DNA of 64,000 nucleotides. Origin: Hyphomicrobium sp. Its GTDB lineage: Bacteria > Pseudomonadota > Alphaproteobacteria > Rhizobiales > Hyphomicrobiaceae. Where the stretch lies: the NCBI GenBank assembly GCA_030148425.1, contig JASBTM010000005.1, positions 186,001 through 250,000 of the forward strand, given 5' to 3'. How positions within the stretch are numbered: position 1 is the first letter of the stretch; each line of letters begins with the position of its first letter. Shown piece after piece: positions 56,801-64,000 of the stretch. The position numbers were made by a program, and so were the translations under genes. The notes below the pieces were generated by a model. That model saw only the letters and a list, made by a program, of their open reading frames with translations. It was not told the origin of the DNA and did not search any database.

Positions 56801-58117
56801 CTATTTACCATTCCGTTCGGCGCGGAGCTTGGCCCAATAGTCGAGGCGCTTCTTGATTTCACGCTCGAAGCCCCGCTCGGGCGGATCATAGTATTGCGGG
56901 CGTCTCTTGAAAGCGTCGGGGAAATAATTTTGCCCCGAGAACGCGTCCGGCTGATCGTGGTCGTAGAGGTAATCCGAGCCGTAGCCCTCCTCCTCCATCA
57001 GCTTCGTCGGCGCGTTGAGGATCGTTTTCGGTGGCGCGAGCGAGCCATGTTCTTTCGCGGCGCGCATCGCGGCTTTGAAGGCAACGTAGTTGGCGTTCGA
57101 TTTCGGCGCAGTCGCGACGTAGATCACGGCTTCAGCAAGCGCGAGTTCGCCTTCGGGCGAGCCTAGGAAATCGTAAGCGTCCTTCGCGGCATTGGCGACG
57201 ACGAGCGCTTGCGGATCGGCGAGGCCGATGTCTTCTACAGCCATCCGCACGATGCGCCGTGCGAGAAACAAACGATCCTCGCCACCGTCGAGCATACGGC
57301 AGAAGTAATAGAGCGCAGCATCGGGATCTGAACCACGGACCGCTTTGTGCAGCGCCGAGATCAGGTTGTAATGACCCTCGCGCGATTTGTCGTAGAGCGG
57401 AGCGCGGCGTTGCACGAGCTTGACGAGCGCTTCGCGGTTGAGCGGCTTTCCCTTCGCGGGAACAGCCGCAAACACATCTTCCACGAGATTCAAGATCGAG
57501 CGGCCGTCGCCGTCGGCCATGCCTTTCAGCGCGTCGCGCGCGTCGTCGTCAAGGGGAAGCGGGCGGCCGACTTCTTTCTCTGCGCGCTCGAGAATGGTTT
57601 CGAGATTTTCGTCGGTCAGACGGTTCAAGACGAGGACGCTCGCGCGCGAAAGCACAGCGGCGTTGAGTTCGAATGACGGGTTCTCGGTCGTCGCGCCGAC
57701 AAGGGTGATCGTGCCGTCTTCCATGTACGGCAGGAAGCTGTCCTGCTGCGAGCGGTTGAAGCGATGGATCTCGTCGATGAAGAGCAGCGTGCCTTTCCCC
57801 TGCTCGCGCATGATCTTGGCGCGGTCGAAGGCTTTGCGCAGTTCGGCGACGCCGGAGAAAATTGCGGAAAGCTGCTCGAAGACCAGGTTCGTCTCGCCCG
57901 CGAGAAGGCGCGCGATCGTCGTTTTGCCGGAGCCCGGCGGGCCCCAGAAAATGAGGCTCGGAACTCGGCCGCTTTTCAGCATCCGTGTCAGCGTACCTTC
58001 TGGGCCAACGATGTGCTCCTGGCCCACGACTTCGGATAGCGTTTTTGGGCGCAGGCGGTCGGCCAGTGGCCGAGGCGCGCTCTTTTCCAGTCCGGCGGCT
58101 TCGAAAAGATTGGTCAT
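56801..58117 (-). CDS. rarA: Replication-associated recombination protein RarA
   Basis: 438 residues from the ATG at 58117 (AAGG upstream); the 12-codon extension to 58153 is not needed. Motifs: RPKTLSEVVGQEHIVG, Walker A GPPGSGKTTIARLLA, Walker B LFIDEIHRFN, sensor and the C-terminal MgsA oligomerisation region. RarA (MgsA) acts at stalled replication forks as an AAA+ tetramer. It belongs to the conserved degP-rarA-rluA neighbourhood but here has a bactofilin gene before it and ParB-like/VIT1 genes after it. Confidence 0.95.
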   Translation of the reverse strand: MTNLFEAAGLEKSAPRPLADRLRPKTLSEVVGQEHIVGPEGTLTRMLKSGRVPSLIFWGPPGSGKTTIARLLAGETNLVFEQLSAIFSGVAELRKAFDRAKIMREQGKGTLLFIDEIHRFNRSQQDSFLPYMEDGTITLVGATTENPSFELNAAVLSRASVLVLNRLTDENLETILERAEKEVGRPLPLDDDARDALKGMADGDGRSILNLVEDVFAAVPAKGKPLNREALVKLVQRRAPLYDKSREGHYNLISALHKAVRGSDPDAALYYFCRMLDGGEDRLFLARRIVRMAVEDIGLADPQALVVANAAKDAYDFLGSPEGELALAEAVIYVATAPKSNANYVAFKAAMRAAKEHGSLAPPKTILNAPTKLMEEEGYGSDYLYDHDQPDAFSGQNYFPDAFKRRPQYYDPPERGFEREIKKRLDYWAKLRAERNGK

Positions 58118-58167
58118 CAGGGCCTTATATAAGCCCGCGTGGCTGCCGTCCAAAGGGTAAGATTGCC

Positions 58168-58319
58168 GTCATCCTCGGCCGAGCGCGCTGCAGGCGCGTC
58201 GATGGCTGGGGATCCAGCATAAGAAGGAAGGGCCAAAACTACGGTGCCTGCGACGAGTCTTATGCTGGATCCCCGGACGCGATCCCGGCCCCTGGCCGGA
58301 TCACGCGTTCGAGGATGAC
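58168..58319. repeat. Long composite palindrome
   Basis: The outer ends GTCATCCTCG (58168-58177) and CGAGGATGAC (58310-58319) are inverted repeats. Inside, GGGGATCCAGCATAAGA (58208-58224) is the exact reverse complement of 58258-58274. The element fills the 209-bp gap between the bactofilin stop and the rarA start. It resembles the REP-like/BIME-like palindromes of alphaproteobacteria; no reading frame is inside it. Confidence 0.75.
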
Positions 58320-58326
58320 GATAAGG

Positions 58327-58977
58327 CTAGCTACGCACGGCGACGTTGACGGTCTGGGGTGCGCCGGAGGTGCCACCGGAGATATCGCTCACCTCGACGT
58401 CGAACCGCGCCTTCTCAGCGTTCGAGCCGTCGTGGGCGAAATAAACGTATCCGCTTTCGAGGTCGGCCTGCGAGAATGTAACGACGGGGCGCGCCGGGTC
58501 GCTGGCCAGAGCGAGGTGGCCGCCGGATGCGTTCGAGATATGGAAGGTGAGGTTCTCCGGCTTATCATCCGGATCGAGGGCATTGAGATCGGCGGTGGTA
58601 ATGCGAACCACGCTGCCTTTCGAGACCGTCAAATCGAGATCACCACCGAGCGCCGGGGGGATGTTGCGCACGTGCGCGGTCAGCTCGCCGCCCTCTTCCA
58701 TCGACAGGCGGCCGTATTTGATCTTACCGGCGGCGTGGCCGGTGCTTTTGATCTGAATGAGCTGCTGGACGCGCACGTCGCCCTGAACGGTTCCGTAGAT
58801 TTCTGCGGTATCGGAATTGACACTGCCGAAGAGCTTGCCGCCATCGTGGACGATGACGTCCGCCGCGGTTACTGCGCCCTCGACGTAGCCCCAGATCTCG
58901 ATCCGCTGGCCGCTCTTGACTTCGCCCTTCAGGACGGCGTCCTCGCCGATGATCAACACACCCCGATTGTCGGACAT
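58327..58977 (-). CDS. Bactofilin fused to a cadherin-like (CSPG) repeat
   Basis: 216 residues, ATG at 58977. The first 95 or so residues show the bactofilin beta-helix: SGQRIEIWGYVEGAVTAADV, GGKLFGSVNSDTAEIYGTVQ and GHAAGKIKYGRLSMEEGGEL, with strands of about 18 residues each turning once. The remaining 110 residues look like a CSPG/Cadherin_3 repeat: ITTADLNALDPDDKPENLTF, HLALASDPARPVVTFSQADL, ESGYVYFAHDGSNAEKARF. That repeat is normally extracellular, and no signal peptide is present. Bactofilins assemble into membrane-associated cytoskeletal filaments. The fusion is unusual and the C-terminal domain may decorate the filament. Confidence 0.75.
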   Translation of the reverse strand: MSDNRGVLIIGEDAVLKGEVKSGQRIEIWGYVEGAVTAADVIVHDGGKLFGSVNSDTAEIYGTVQGDVRVQQLIQIKSTGHAAGKIKYGRLSMEEGGELTAHVRNIPPALGGDLDLTVSKGSVVRITTADLNALDPDDKPENLTFHISNASGGHLALASDPARPVVTFSQADLESGYVYFAHDGSNAEKARFDVEVSDISGGTSGAPQTVNVAVRS

Positions 58978-59099
58978 CGGCTTACTCCGTTACGCGTACA
59001 AAAAGGCGGGCGCGGCAGCGGGTGCCGCGAGATGCAACCTCCGCCACGATTTTGTCAGCTTCTCGACAGTCGGAAAGATGGTGTTCGATCATCGTTAAT

Positions 59100-59136
59100 G
59101 CCGGGATTGACTGGATCCCGGCCTGCGCCGGGACAA
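59100..59136. repeat. GGATCCCGGC-type palindrome
   Basis: GCCGGGAT (59100-59107) pairs with ATCCCGGC (59115-59122), followed by GCCTGCGCCGGGA. It lies between the DegP stop and the bactofilin start and may serve as a transcription stop or be a further member of the dispersed repeats. Confidence 0.5.
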
Positions 59137-59245
59137 CAGATGTGAGCCAAGACTCTCCCCCCCACGTCATGGCCGCGCAGGCGATCCACGGCAATTACTG
59201 ATACAGCCACGCTCTGAATTACCGGGATGTCGGCATGTGGCGCGA

Positions 59246-59264
59246 GCCGGGCTGTCAGCCCGGC
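59246..59264 (-). terminator. Hairpin embracing the degP stop codon
   Basis: GCCGGGC (59246-59252) pairs exactly with GCCCGGC (59258-59264); the loop contains the degP TGA (59257-59255). No T-run follows, so a pure terminator role is uncertain. Confidence 0.4.
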
Positions 59265-60688
59265 ACTTGGAGCTGCAGGACGCGGTTTCCGCGTTTGACC
59301 GAGATCTGCCAGACGCGCTTGCGGTCGGAAAGCGCGCGCTCGGCGTCATCGACCGTCGCGATCTTGCTGTCGCCGATGGCCACGATGATGTCGCCCGCCT
59401 GGAAACCGAATTGCTGGGCCGTAGAGTTATCGCGCACCGACGTCACGACGACGCCGCCCGTCTGGTCGAGTTCGAATTCGTCGGCAACCGACGGCAAGAT
59501 ATTGGAAATCCGGGCGCCGTCGAGCGGATGGTTGCCCGACAAATTCTTCGCATCGCCCTTGCCGGGTTTCGGCGCGGCGACGAGCGGCATCGAGATATCG
59601 ATGGGCTTGTTGTTGCGGATGACGGTGAGACGCGCGGTCTGGCCGATGCCTTTCGTCGTCAGACGATAGTAGACCGCGCGCGCGTCGACGACCTCGACGC
59701 CATCGACATGCGTGATGACGTCGCCCGCTTCGAGCCCTGCGCTTGCGGCCGGGCCTTTGTCGTAAAGCCGCGTCACGACTGCGCCCGCCACGCGGTTGAG
59801 GCCAAGGCCTTCGGCGATTTCGCGCGACATCGCTTCGAGCTTTGCGCCGAGCCAGGGCTTCTCGACTTTCCGCCCGTTAGCGGCGCTTTCGGCGTAAATC
59901 CGCACGAGGTTCGAAGGGATCGCGAAACCTATGCCGACGGAACCGCCCGACTGCGAGTAGATCATCGTGTTGATGCCGACGAGGCGGCCGGACATATCGA
60001 CGAGCGCGCCGCCGGAGTTGCCCGGATTGATTGCCGCATCCGTCTGAATGAAGACCTGGCTGTCCGACTGGCTGACCTCGGTGCGAGAGAGCGCCGAGAC
60101 GATGCCGCTCGTCACGGTCTGGCCGACGCCGAACGGATTGCCGATTGCGAGCACGAGATCGCCGACTTCGAGGGAGTCTGAATCGTCGAAGTTCAGAAAC
60201 GGAAAATTGCCGTCGCCACCTTCGATCTTCAGAACGGCGATGTCGGCCTTGTCGTCTTGAGCAATGACTTTCGCATCGTATTCGCTCTTGTCCGCCAGCG
60301 CCACGCGAATGGCGGCGTCGCTGCCGCCTTTGATGACGTGCGTGTTGGTGACGACGAGGCCTTCGCGGTTGACGATGACGCCCGAGCCGAGAGAACTCAT
60401 CACGCGTTCCGACGGACGGCCGAATGCGCGGCCGAAGAACTGGCGGAAGAACGGATCGTTGGCGAAGGGCGAGTCGAACGTTTGCACGCGTGACCGTACG
60501 TAGACGTTGACGACGGCGGGAGCCGCCTTTTTCACGATGGGCGCATAAGAGTAGAGCGCGGCCTCGCGTGAAGGCGGAGGCAGCTTTTCCTGCGCGAACG
60601 TTTCTTCCGTCGGGCTAAAGGCCTTCGGCGCAAGGCTTGCGCCGAGAACAATGGCTGCGCAGATGAAAAACCACTTCTTCATTGTCAT
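59255..60688 (-). CDS. degP: Do-family periplasmic serine protease DegP/DegQ
   Basis: 477 residues from the ATG at 60688. Signal peptide MTMKKWFFICAAIVLGASLA..., then a trypsin-like domain with His117 (NTHVI), Asp149 (DKADIAVLKI) and Ser225 (NPGNSGGALV), and two PDZ domains (about 290-375 and 395-470; GDVITHVDGVEVVDA and GDIIVAIGDSKIATV). It degrades or refolds misfolded envelope proteins and oligomerises into cages. Order with rarA and rluA is conserved in Rhizobiales. The stop codon lies in a perfect hairpin. Confidence 0.95.
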   Translation of the reverse strand: MTMKKWFFICAAIVLGASLAPKAFSPTEETFAQEKLPPPSREAALYSYAPIVKKAAPAVVNVYVRSRVQTFDSPFANDPFFRQFFGRAFGRPSERVMSSLGSGVIVNREGLVVTNTHVIKGGSDAAIRVALADKSEYDAKVIAQDDKADIAVLKIEGGDGNFPFLNFDDSDSLEVGDLVLAIGNPFGVGQTVTSGIVSALSRTEVSQSDSQVFIQTDAAINPGNSGGALVDMSGRLVGINTMIYSQSGGSVGIGFAIPSNLVRIYAESAANGRKVEKPWLGAKLEAMSREIAEGLGLNRVAGAVVTRLYDKGPAASAGLEAGDVITHVDGVEVVDARAVYYRLTTKGIGQTARLTVIRNNKPIDISMPLVAAPKPGKGDAKNLSGNHPLDGARISNILPSVADEFELDQTGGVVVTSVRDNSTAQQFGFQAGDIIVAIGDSKIATVDDAERALSDRKRVWQISVKRGNRVLQLQVPG

Positions 60689-60788
60689 CGATCAGCTCTT
60701 CGATTGAGGCTCGCGAGCCGCCCCACGGTTGACGCTTGACGCCCCGACAGAGGCGAATCCCGTCCGACAGATACGGTCAGCCCAGAGG

Positions 60789-61817
60789 TCAGATCAACCT
60801 AAGGTCTCGTAATGATCGGACGGCGGCGGTTGCGGCTTCGTCCGCTCCGTGCAGAGTAAGCCCAAGACCGGCTTTCACCTTTGAATTGGTGTACCTCTTG
60901 GTTTCCCCAAGCTCGGGAAGCACGGTCTGCAACTTCCTGTCGAAGACAGCTGCGATCCGCACGGCAAAGTCGGGCAGCTCGAATTTCGGGACTTTGGACG
61001 CGAGATCCGGCAGCTCGCGCGCTAGAATCCGGCCGAGGGCGAAAAGGCTTAGCTGTCCTTCGCCAACGAGATAGCGATTGCCCTCTATTCCGGGCCGGAA
61101 CGCCGCTTCGACGTGCGCTGCGGCGACATCGCGCACATCCGTCACGGGGAAGCTTATGCTCGGAGCGGCCGGATATGTGCCTTTCGCCATGATCCGGTAA
61201 AGCTCGTGGGAGGTCGAGAGATCGGCGTCGACCGCGGGACCTTGCACGAAGCCGGGGTTGATGACGACGAGCTGCGGCGCACCCGGCGTCGACTCGGTGA
61301 AATCCCATGCCGCCGTCTCGGCAATCGCCTTCGACTTGAAGTATGGCGTCAGATCGGAGCGTGTCTCGTCGGTGAAATCTTCCTCGGAATAGACGTGTCC
61401 CTTCGGGCGTCCGGTTGGGTAGAAAATCGCGACCGCTGATGAGGTCATCACGACGCGCGCGACACCAGCTTTCGTCGCGGCGCGGAGAATTCGTAGGGTG
61501 CCGTCGCGTGCGGGTGCGATCACCTCTTGCGGATCACGAGGCTGCTCGACCGGAAACGGGGATGCCGTATGCACGACGACCGCCGCTCCGCCGATCGCTT
61601 CATCCCATCCCGCATCGTTCGATAGATCCGCGACGGCGAACGACAAATTGCCGGGGTCGGCGCCAAGGAGGCTCACGGCGCTGCGCACCGCATCCGCTTT
61701 GGCCAGGCTTCTGAGAGTTCCGCGTACATCATGTCCGCGGCGCAGAAACTCCGCGATCGTATATTTCGCGATAAGTCCGCTGGCGCCAGTGACGACGACC
61801 TGAGTTCCCGATGCCAT
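60789..61817 (-). CDS. NAD(P)-dependent extended SDR (aldehyde/dihydroflavonol reductase-like)
   Basis: 342 residues. Cofactor loop VTGASGLIAKYTIAEFLRRG, then VVVHTASPFPVEQPRDP, catalytic Ser in VVMTSSAVAIF and YxxxK in YFKSKAIAE, plus VINPGFVQGPAVDAD. This is the group of bacterial and yeast aldehyde reductases related to dihydroflavonol-4-reductase; arginine after the second strand (RGTLRS) favours NADPH. The substrate is unknown. It stands alone on its strand, between degP and adc; an operon with adc is possible as only 48 bp separate them. Confidence 0.88.
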   Translation of the reverse strand: MASGTQVVVTGASGLIAKYTIAEFLRRGHDVRGTLRSLAKADAVRSAVSLLGADPGNLSFAVADLSNDAGWDEAIGGAAVVVHTASPFPVEQPRDPQEVIAPARDGTLRILRAATKAGVARVVMTSSAVAIFYPTGRPKGHVYSEEDFTDETRSDLTPYFKSKAIAETAAWDFTESTPGAPQLVVINPGFVQGPAVDADLSTSHELYRIMAKGTYPAAPSISFPVTDVRDVAAAHVEAAFRPGIEGNRYLVGEGQLSLFALGRILARELPDLASKVPKFELPDFAVRIAAVFDRKLQTVLPELGETKRYTNSKVKAGLGLTLHGADEAATAAVRSLRDLRLI

Positions 61818-61865
61818 GTTGGGCGCACCTGTGGTTCGAAGGCCGGTGCGCCCAGAGCGCCCGAC

Positions 61866-62609
61866 TTATTTCAGATAGTTGTGCAGGACGCGGCCGAATG
61901 GCAATGTCAGATCGGCAATAAAATGGCGCGCGCCGACGATTTTCCGAACCGGCAGATCTGCGACCGGCGCGTTGACATGCGGGATGAGATGCAGACGTCC
62001 CGGCCCCATCCACGAGCCCTTGATTGAGATCTCGGTCAAGTTGTAGGCAACGAGCTGGCAGATCTCGAGCTTGCCATCGACGCCTGGAATGACTTTCAGG
62101 TTCACCTGCGTCTTCGACAAAATCGCCGTCGTCGCCGCTCCGTTGCCCGCCATCGAAAGATGCTTGTAGCCCATCGTGCCCATGGCGACGAGCTGGCCCG
62201 CGTATTCGAGCGTTCCGGTCAGCGTGTCTTTTACGACTTCAAGCTTGGGGTGGGCGTATTTCTTCGGGAAGCCCCAGATCTCGCGGCCGGCGACGATCGG
62301 GGGATCGTCGTCGAGATACATTTGCGCGACGAAGTTCATGTCCTCGCCGTTATAGCGGCACGGGATGACGAGCCCGGATTCCGTATAGCTGCCGAAGCCC
62401 GACGAATCCGGCATCGAAATCCATTCGTAGTGCACGATTGGCGTATCGACCGGTTCGAGGGGCTCGGGCAATTGCTCGCGAACGATCTCCGGATCGGTCT
62501 CGTAGGAAATGATCATGTATTCGCGGTTGACGAAGCGATAGGGCCCGGCGGGATAGCTCGGCCCCGCGAGCGGCATGGAGGGCAGCGAGCGGATGTCTTC
62601 GGCGCGCAT
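61866..62609 (-). CDS. adc: Acetoacetate decarboxylase
   Basis: 247 residues, ATG at 62609 with GAGGA upstream. The family fingerprint is present: GREIWGFPKKYAHPKLE with the Schiff-base lysine (first or second Lys of the pair), YNLTEISIKGSWMGPGRLHL and an N-terminal PYRFVNREYMIISYETDPE. It decarboxylates acetoacetate to acetone and CO2. It lies 46 bp after the 3-hydroxybutyrate dehydrogenase stop, on the same strand, forming a likely ketone-body operon: hydroxybutyrate to acetoacetate to acetone. Confidence 0.95.
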   Translation of the reverse strand: MRAEDIRSLPSMPLAGPSYPAGPYRFVNREYMIISYETDPEIVREQLPEPLEPVDTPIVHYEWISMPDSSGFGSYTESGLVIPCRYNGEDMNFVAQMYLDDDPPIVAGREIWGFPKKYAHPKLEVVKDTLTGTLEYAGQLVAMGTMGYKHLSMAGNGAATTAILSKTQVNLKVIPGVDGKLEICQLVAYNLTEISIKGSWMGPGRLHLIPHVNAPVADLPVRKIVGARHFIADLTLPFGRVLHNYLK

Positions 62610-62655
62610 CTCAAAAATTCCTCTGCTCAGCGTGGTTCTGATTTCTCGTAATTCG

Positions 62656-63438
62656 TCAGTGTGCCGTCCATCCGCCGTCGATCGGAATGATCGCGCCGGT
62701 GATCGAAGCCGTTTGCTCGTCGGCGAGGAATGCCGCGAGCGCCGCCACTTCCTCGACCTTGATGAAGCGCTTCGTCGGCTGGGCCGCGAGAAGAACGTCG
62801 CGGATGACGGCTTCTTCCGAAATGCCGCGTGCGTGCGCCGTATCGGGGATCTGCTTCTGGACGAGCGGCGTCAGCACGTAACCGGGGCAGATCGCGTTGA
62901 CAGTAACGCCGTGCTCGGCAGCTTCGAGCGCGACCGTTTTCGTGAGACCCGCCATGCCGTGCTTCGCGGAAACGTACGCGGACTTGAACGGCGACGCGAT
63001 GAGCGCATGAGCCGAGGCGACGTTGATGATGCGCCCGAAGCCGCGCTCTTTCATGCCGGGAAGGACGAGACGGATGAAATGAAAAGCGGAAGAGAGATCG
63101 ATGGCGATGATCGCGTTCCACTTCTCGATCGGGAATTCCTCGATCGGCGAGACGAACTGGATGCCGGCGTTGTTGACGAGAATATCGATCTCGCCGAGTT
63201 CGGCTTTCGTCTGCTCGACGGCGCCAGCGATGGCTTCCGGCTTGCTGACATCGGCGTTGGAATAGCTAACCTTGACGCCGTAGGCAGAAGAGATCTCGGC
63301 CTTCAAATGCTCTATTTCCTCGCGGTCGGCAAAACCGTTCAGCATAATGTTGTGGCCGATCGCGGCGAGGCCGCGAGCTATGCCGAGACCGATGCCGCTT
63401 GTCGAACCCGTTATCAGAGCATTGCGTTTCACGGTCAT
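62656..63438 (-). CDS. bdhA: 3-hydroxybutyrate dehydrogenase
   Basis: 260 residues from the ATG at 63438, with the strong site AGGAGG. Classical SDR: TGSTSGIGLGIARGLA, ILVNNAGIQFVSPIEEF, IINVASAHALIASPFKSAYV with the YxxxK (YVSAK), and VNAICPGYVLTPLVQKQIPD, which is characteristic of D-3-hydroxybutyrate dehydrogenases. It turns (R)-3-hydroxybutyrate into acetoacetate with NAD. First gene of the run with adc, divergent from the patatin gene. Confidence 0.94.
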   Translation of the reverse strand: MTVKRNALITGSTSGIGLGIARGLAAIGHNIMLNGFADREEIEHLKAEISSAYGVKVSYSNADVSKPEAIAGAVEQTKAELGEIDILVNNAGIQFVSPIEEFPIEKWNAIIAIDLSSAFHFIRLVLPGMKERGFGRIINVASAHALIASPFKSAYVSAKHGMAGLTKTVALEAAEHGVTVNAICPGYVLTPLVQKQIPDTAHARGISEEAVIRDVLLAAQPTKRFIKVEEVAALAAFLADEQTASITGAIIPIDGGWTAH

Positions 63439-63664
63439 AAACCCTCCTAAAGCCGAGAAAATCCAGCGTCCTTGCCCCTCGGGGCTTTGACGCATTTCGG
63501 TTTCATGTCTGTGACAAGCTATGGCGTGAACAACATTTCTGGAAACGGTTCATGGCTTCGATGACGAGCTAGAGACTTCCGAAGTCTGCAAAACAGGCTG
63601 TCGTCACACGCGTGCAACACAGTCCGACCTAGGGTTTCGGCGCCTGCTCTAGAGAGGAATGCCG

Positions 63665-64000
63665 ATGGACGCGAAAGTCGCTGACAGGGCTACCAAGCCC
63701 GACTTTTCCAGGCAGCCCGGCGAGGAACATGCGTGGCGACCGCGCGGATGCGGACGCATCGCACTGATATTCCAAGGCGGCGGCGCGCTCGGCGCATATC
63801 AGGCTGGCGTCTATCAAGCGCTGTCGGAAGCCGGTATCGAGCCGGACTGGGTGACGGGCGTTTCCATCGGCGGCATCAATGCCGCGATCATCGCAGGCAA
63901 CAAGCCTGGCGTACGCACAGCGAAGCTCAGAGAATTTTGGCGACGCGTTACCGACCGTCGCGTCTGGGCGTATACACCGGACGGCGACATCTACCGTCAG
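63665..64000 (+). CDS. Patatin-like phospholipase (truncated by right edge)
   Basis: 112 residues visible. Start at ATG 63665, which has GAGAGG seven bases upstream; ATG 63659 is too close to that site. After a 30-residue polar head come IALIFQGGGALGAYQAGVYQ (oxyanion loop) and WVTGVSIGGINAAIIAG with the GxSxG nucleophile Ser. The Asp of the dyad is beyond the window. Patatin-like proteins next to bdhA are common in Rhizobiales, where they are linked to polyhydroxybutyrate metabolism by position. Transcribed away from bdhA over a 226-bp gap. Confidence 0.9.
   Translation, partial: MDAKVADRATKPDFSRQPGEEHAWRPRGCGRIALIFQGGGALGAYQAGVYQALSEAGIEPDWVTGVSIGGINAAIIAGNKPGVRTAKLREFWRRVTDRRVWAYTPDGDIYRQ

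Noticed and set aside
57985-59145. 386-codon open frame on the plus strand
   Set aside because: It runs antisense across rarA, the palindrome and the bactofilin gene and has no domain.
59237-60181. 314-codon open frame on the plus strand
   Set aside because: Antisense of degP; the protease triad and PDZ motifs are on the other strand.

Overview
The window looks like a chromosomal segment of an alphaproteobacterium of the Rhizobiales (Hyphomicrobiales), most likely a Hyphomicrobium-like methylotroph relative. This is inferred from gene content and order (aminotransferase-hom-glpX-recJ-tRNA-Glu, degP-rarA-rluA-HAD-ATP12, class I phaC, leucyl-type bpt, adc-bdhA-patatin) and from the high GC. 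No 16S gene is present, so the genus is a guess. There are no CRISPR arrays, transposases, integrases or phage genes.

Layout. 1-4.1 kb is an accessory envelope/glycan block. A minus-strand run of GT25 glycosyltransferase, QueC-like PP-loop ATPase, GNAT acetyltransferase and a Mur-ligase-like protein (cut by the window edge) faces a divergent polysaccharide pyruvyl transferase-like gene. 4.2-9.7 kb holds a Sel1-repeat protein, tex and an ABC-F ATPase. 10.2-13.7 kb holds a large autotransporter with its own terminator and a small membrane protein. 13.8-18.7 kb holds kup, a RibD-C/DHFR-like reductase, tRNA-Glu(UUC) and recJ. 18.8-26.3 kb is core metabolism: glpX, hom, an aminotransferase, phaC and metY. 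27-34 kb holds bpt, parC, a CAP-domain protein, a short-chain dehydrogenase and a CYTH protein. 34-38.2 kb is an L,D-transpeptidase followed by a divergent csoR/copA copper-resistance pair with two clear palindromic operators. 38-47.7 kb is mixed: MFS transporter, PDZ/multi-TM/GAF-like membrane protein, cytochrome P450, alpha/beta hydrolase, SDR, LCMT-type methyltransferase, DUF1328 protein and an orphan ParA. 47.8-50.2 kb holds pccB and a DUF2750-like protein, followed by a decayed FAD-monooxygenase remnant. 50.7-60.7 kb holds a CBS/CorC transporter-like protein and a conserved housekeeping series (ATP12, HAD, rluA, rarA, degP) interrupted by extra genes (DUF6790, VIT1/CCC1, ParB-like, bactofilin fusion), several of them bordered by dispersed palindromes. 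60.8-64 kb holds an aldehyde-reductase-like SDR, then acetoacetate decarboxylase, 3-hydroxybutyrate dehydrogenase and a divergent patatin-like phospholipase, cut by the right edge.

How it fits together. PhaC makes polyhydroxybutyrate; 3-hydroxybutyrate dehydrogenase oxidises the released monomer to acetoacetate and Adc can decarboxylate it, so the window carries both ends of a PHB/ketone-body route. MetY, hom and the aminotransferase serve the aspartate-family amino acids. The csoR/copA pair is a self-contained copper efflux switch. The least explained parts are the PP-loop/GNAT/Mur-ligase operon at the left edge, the bactofilin fused to a cadherin-like repeat, and the palindromes marking junctions in the degP-rarA-rluA-ATP12 series.
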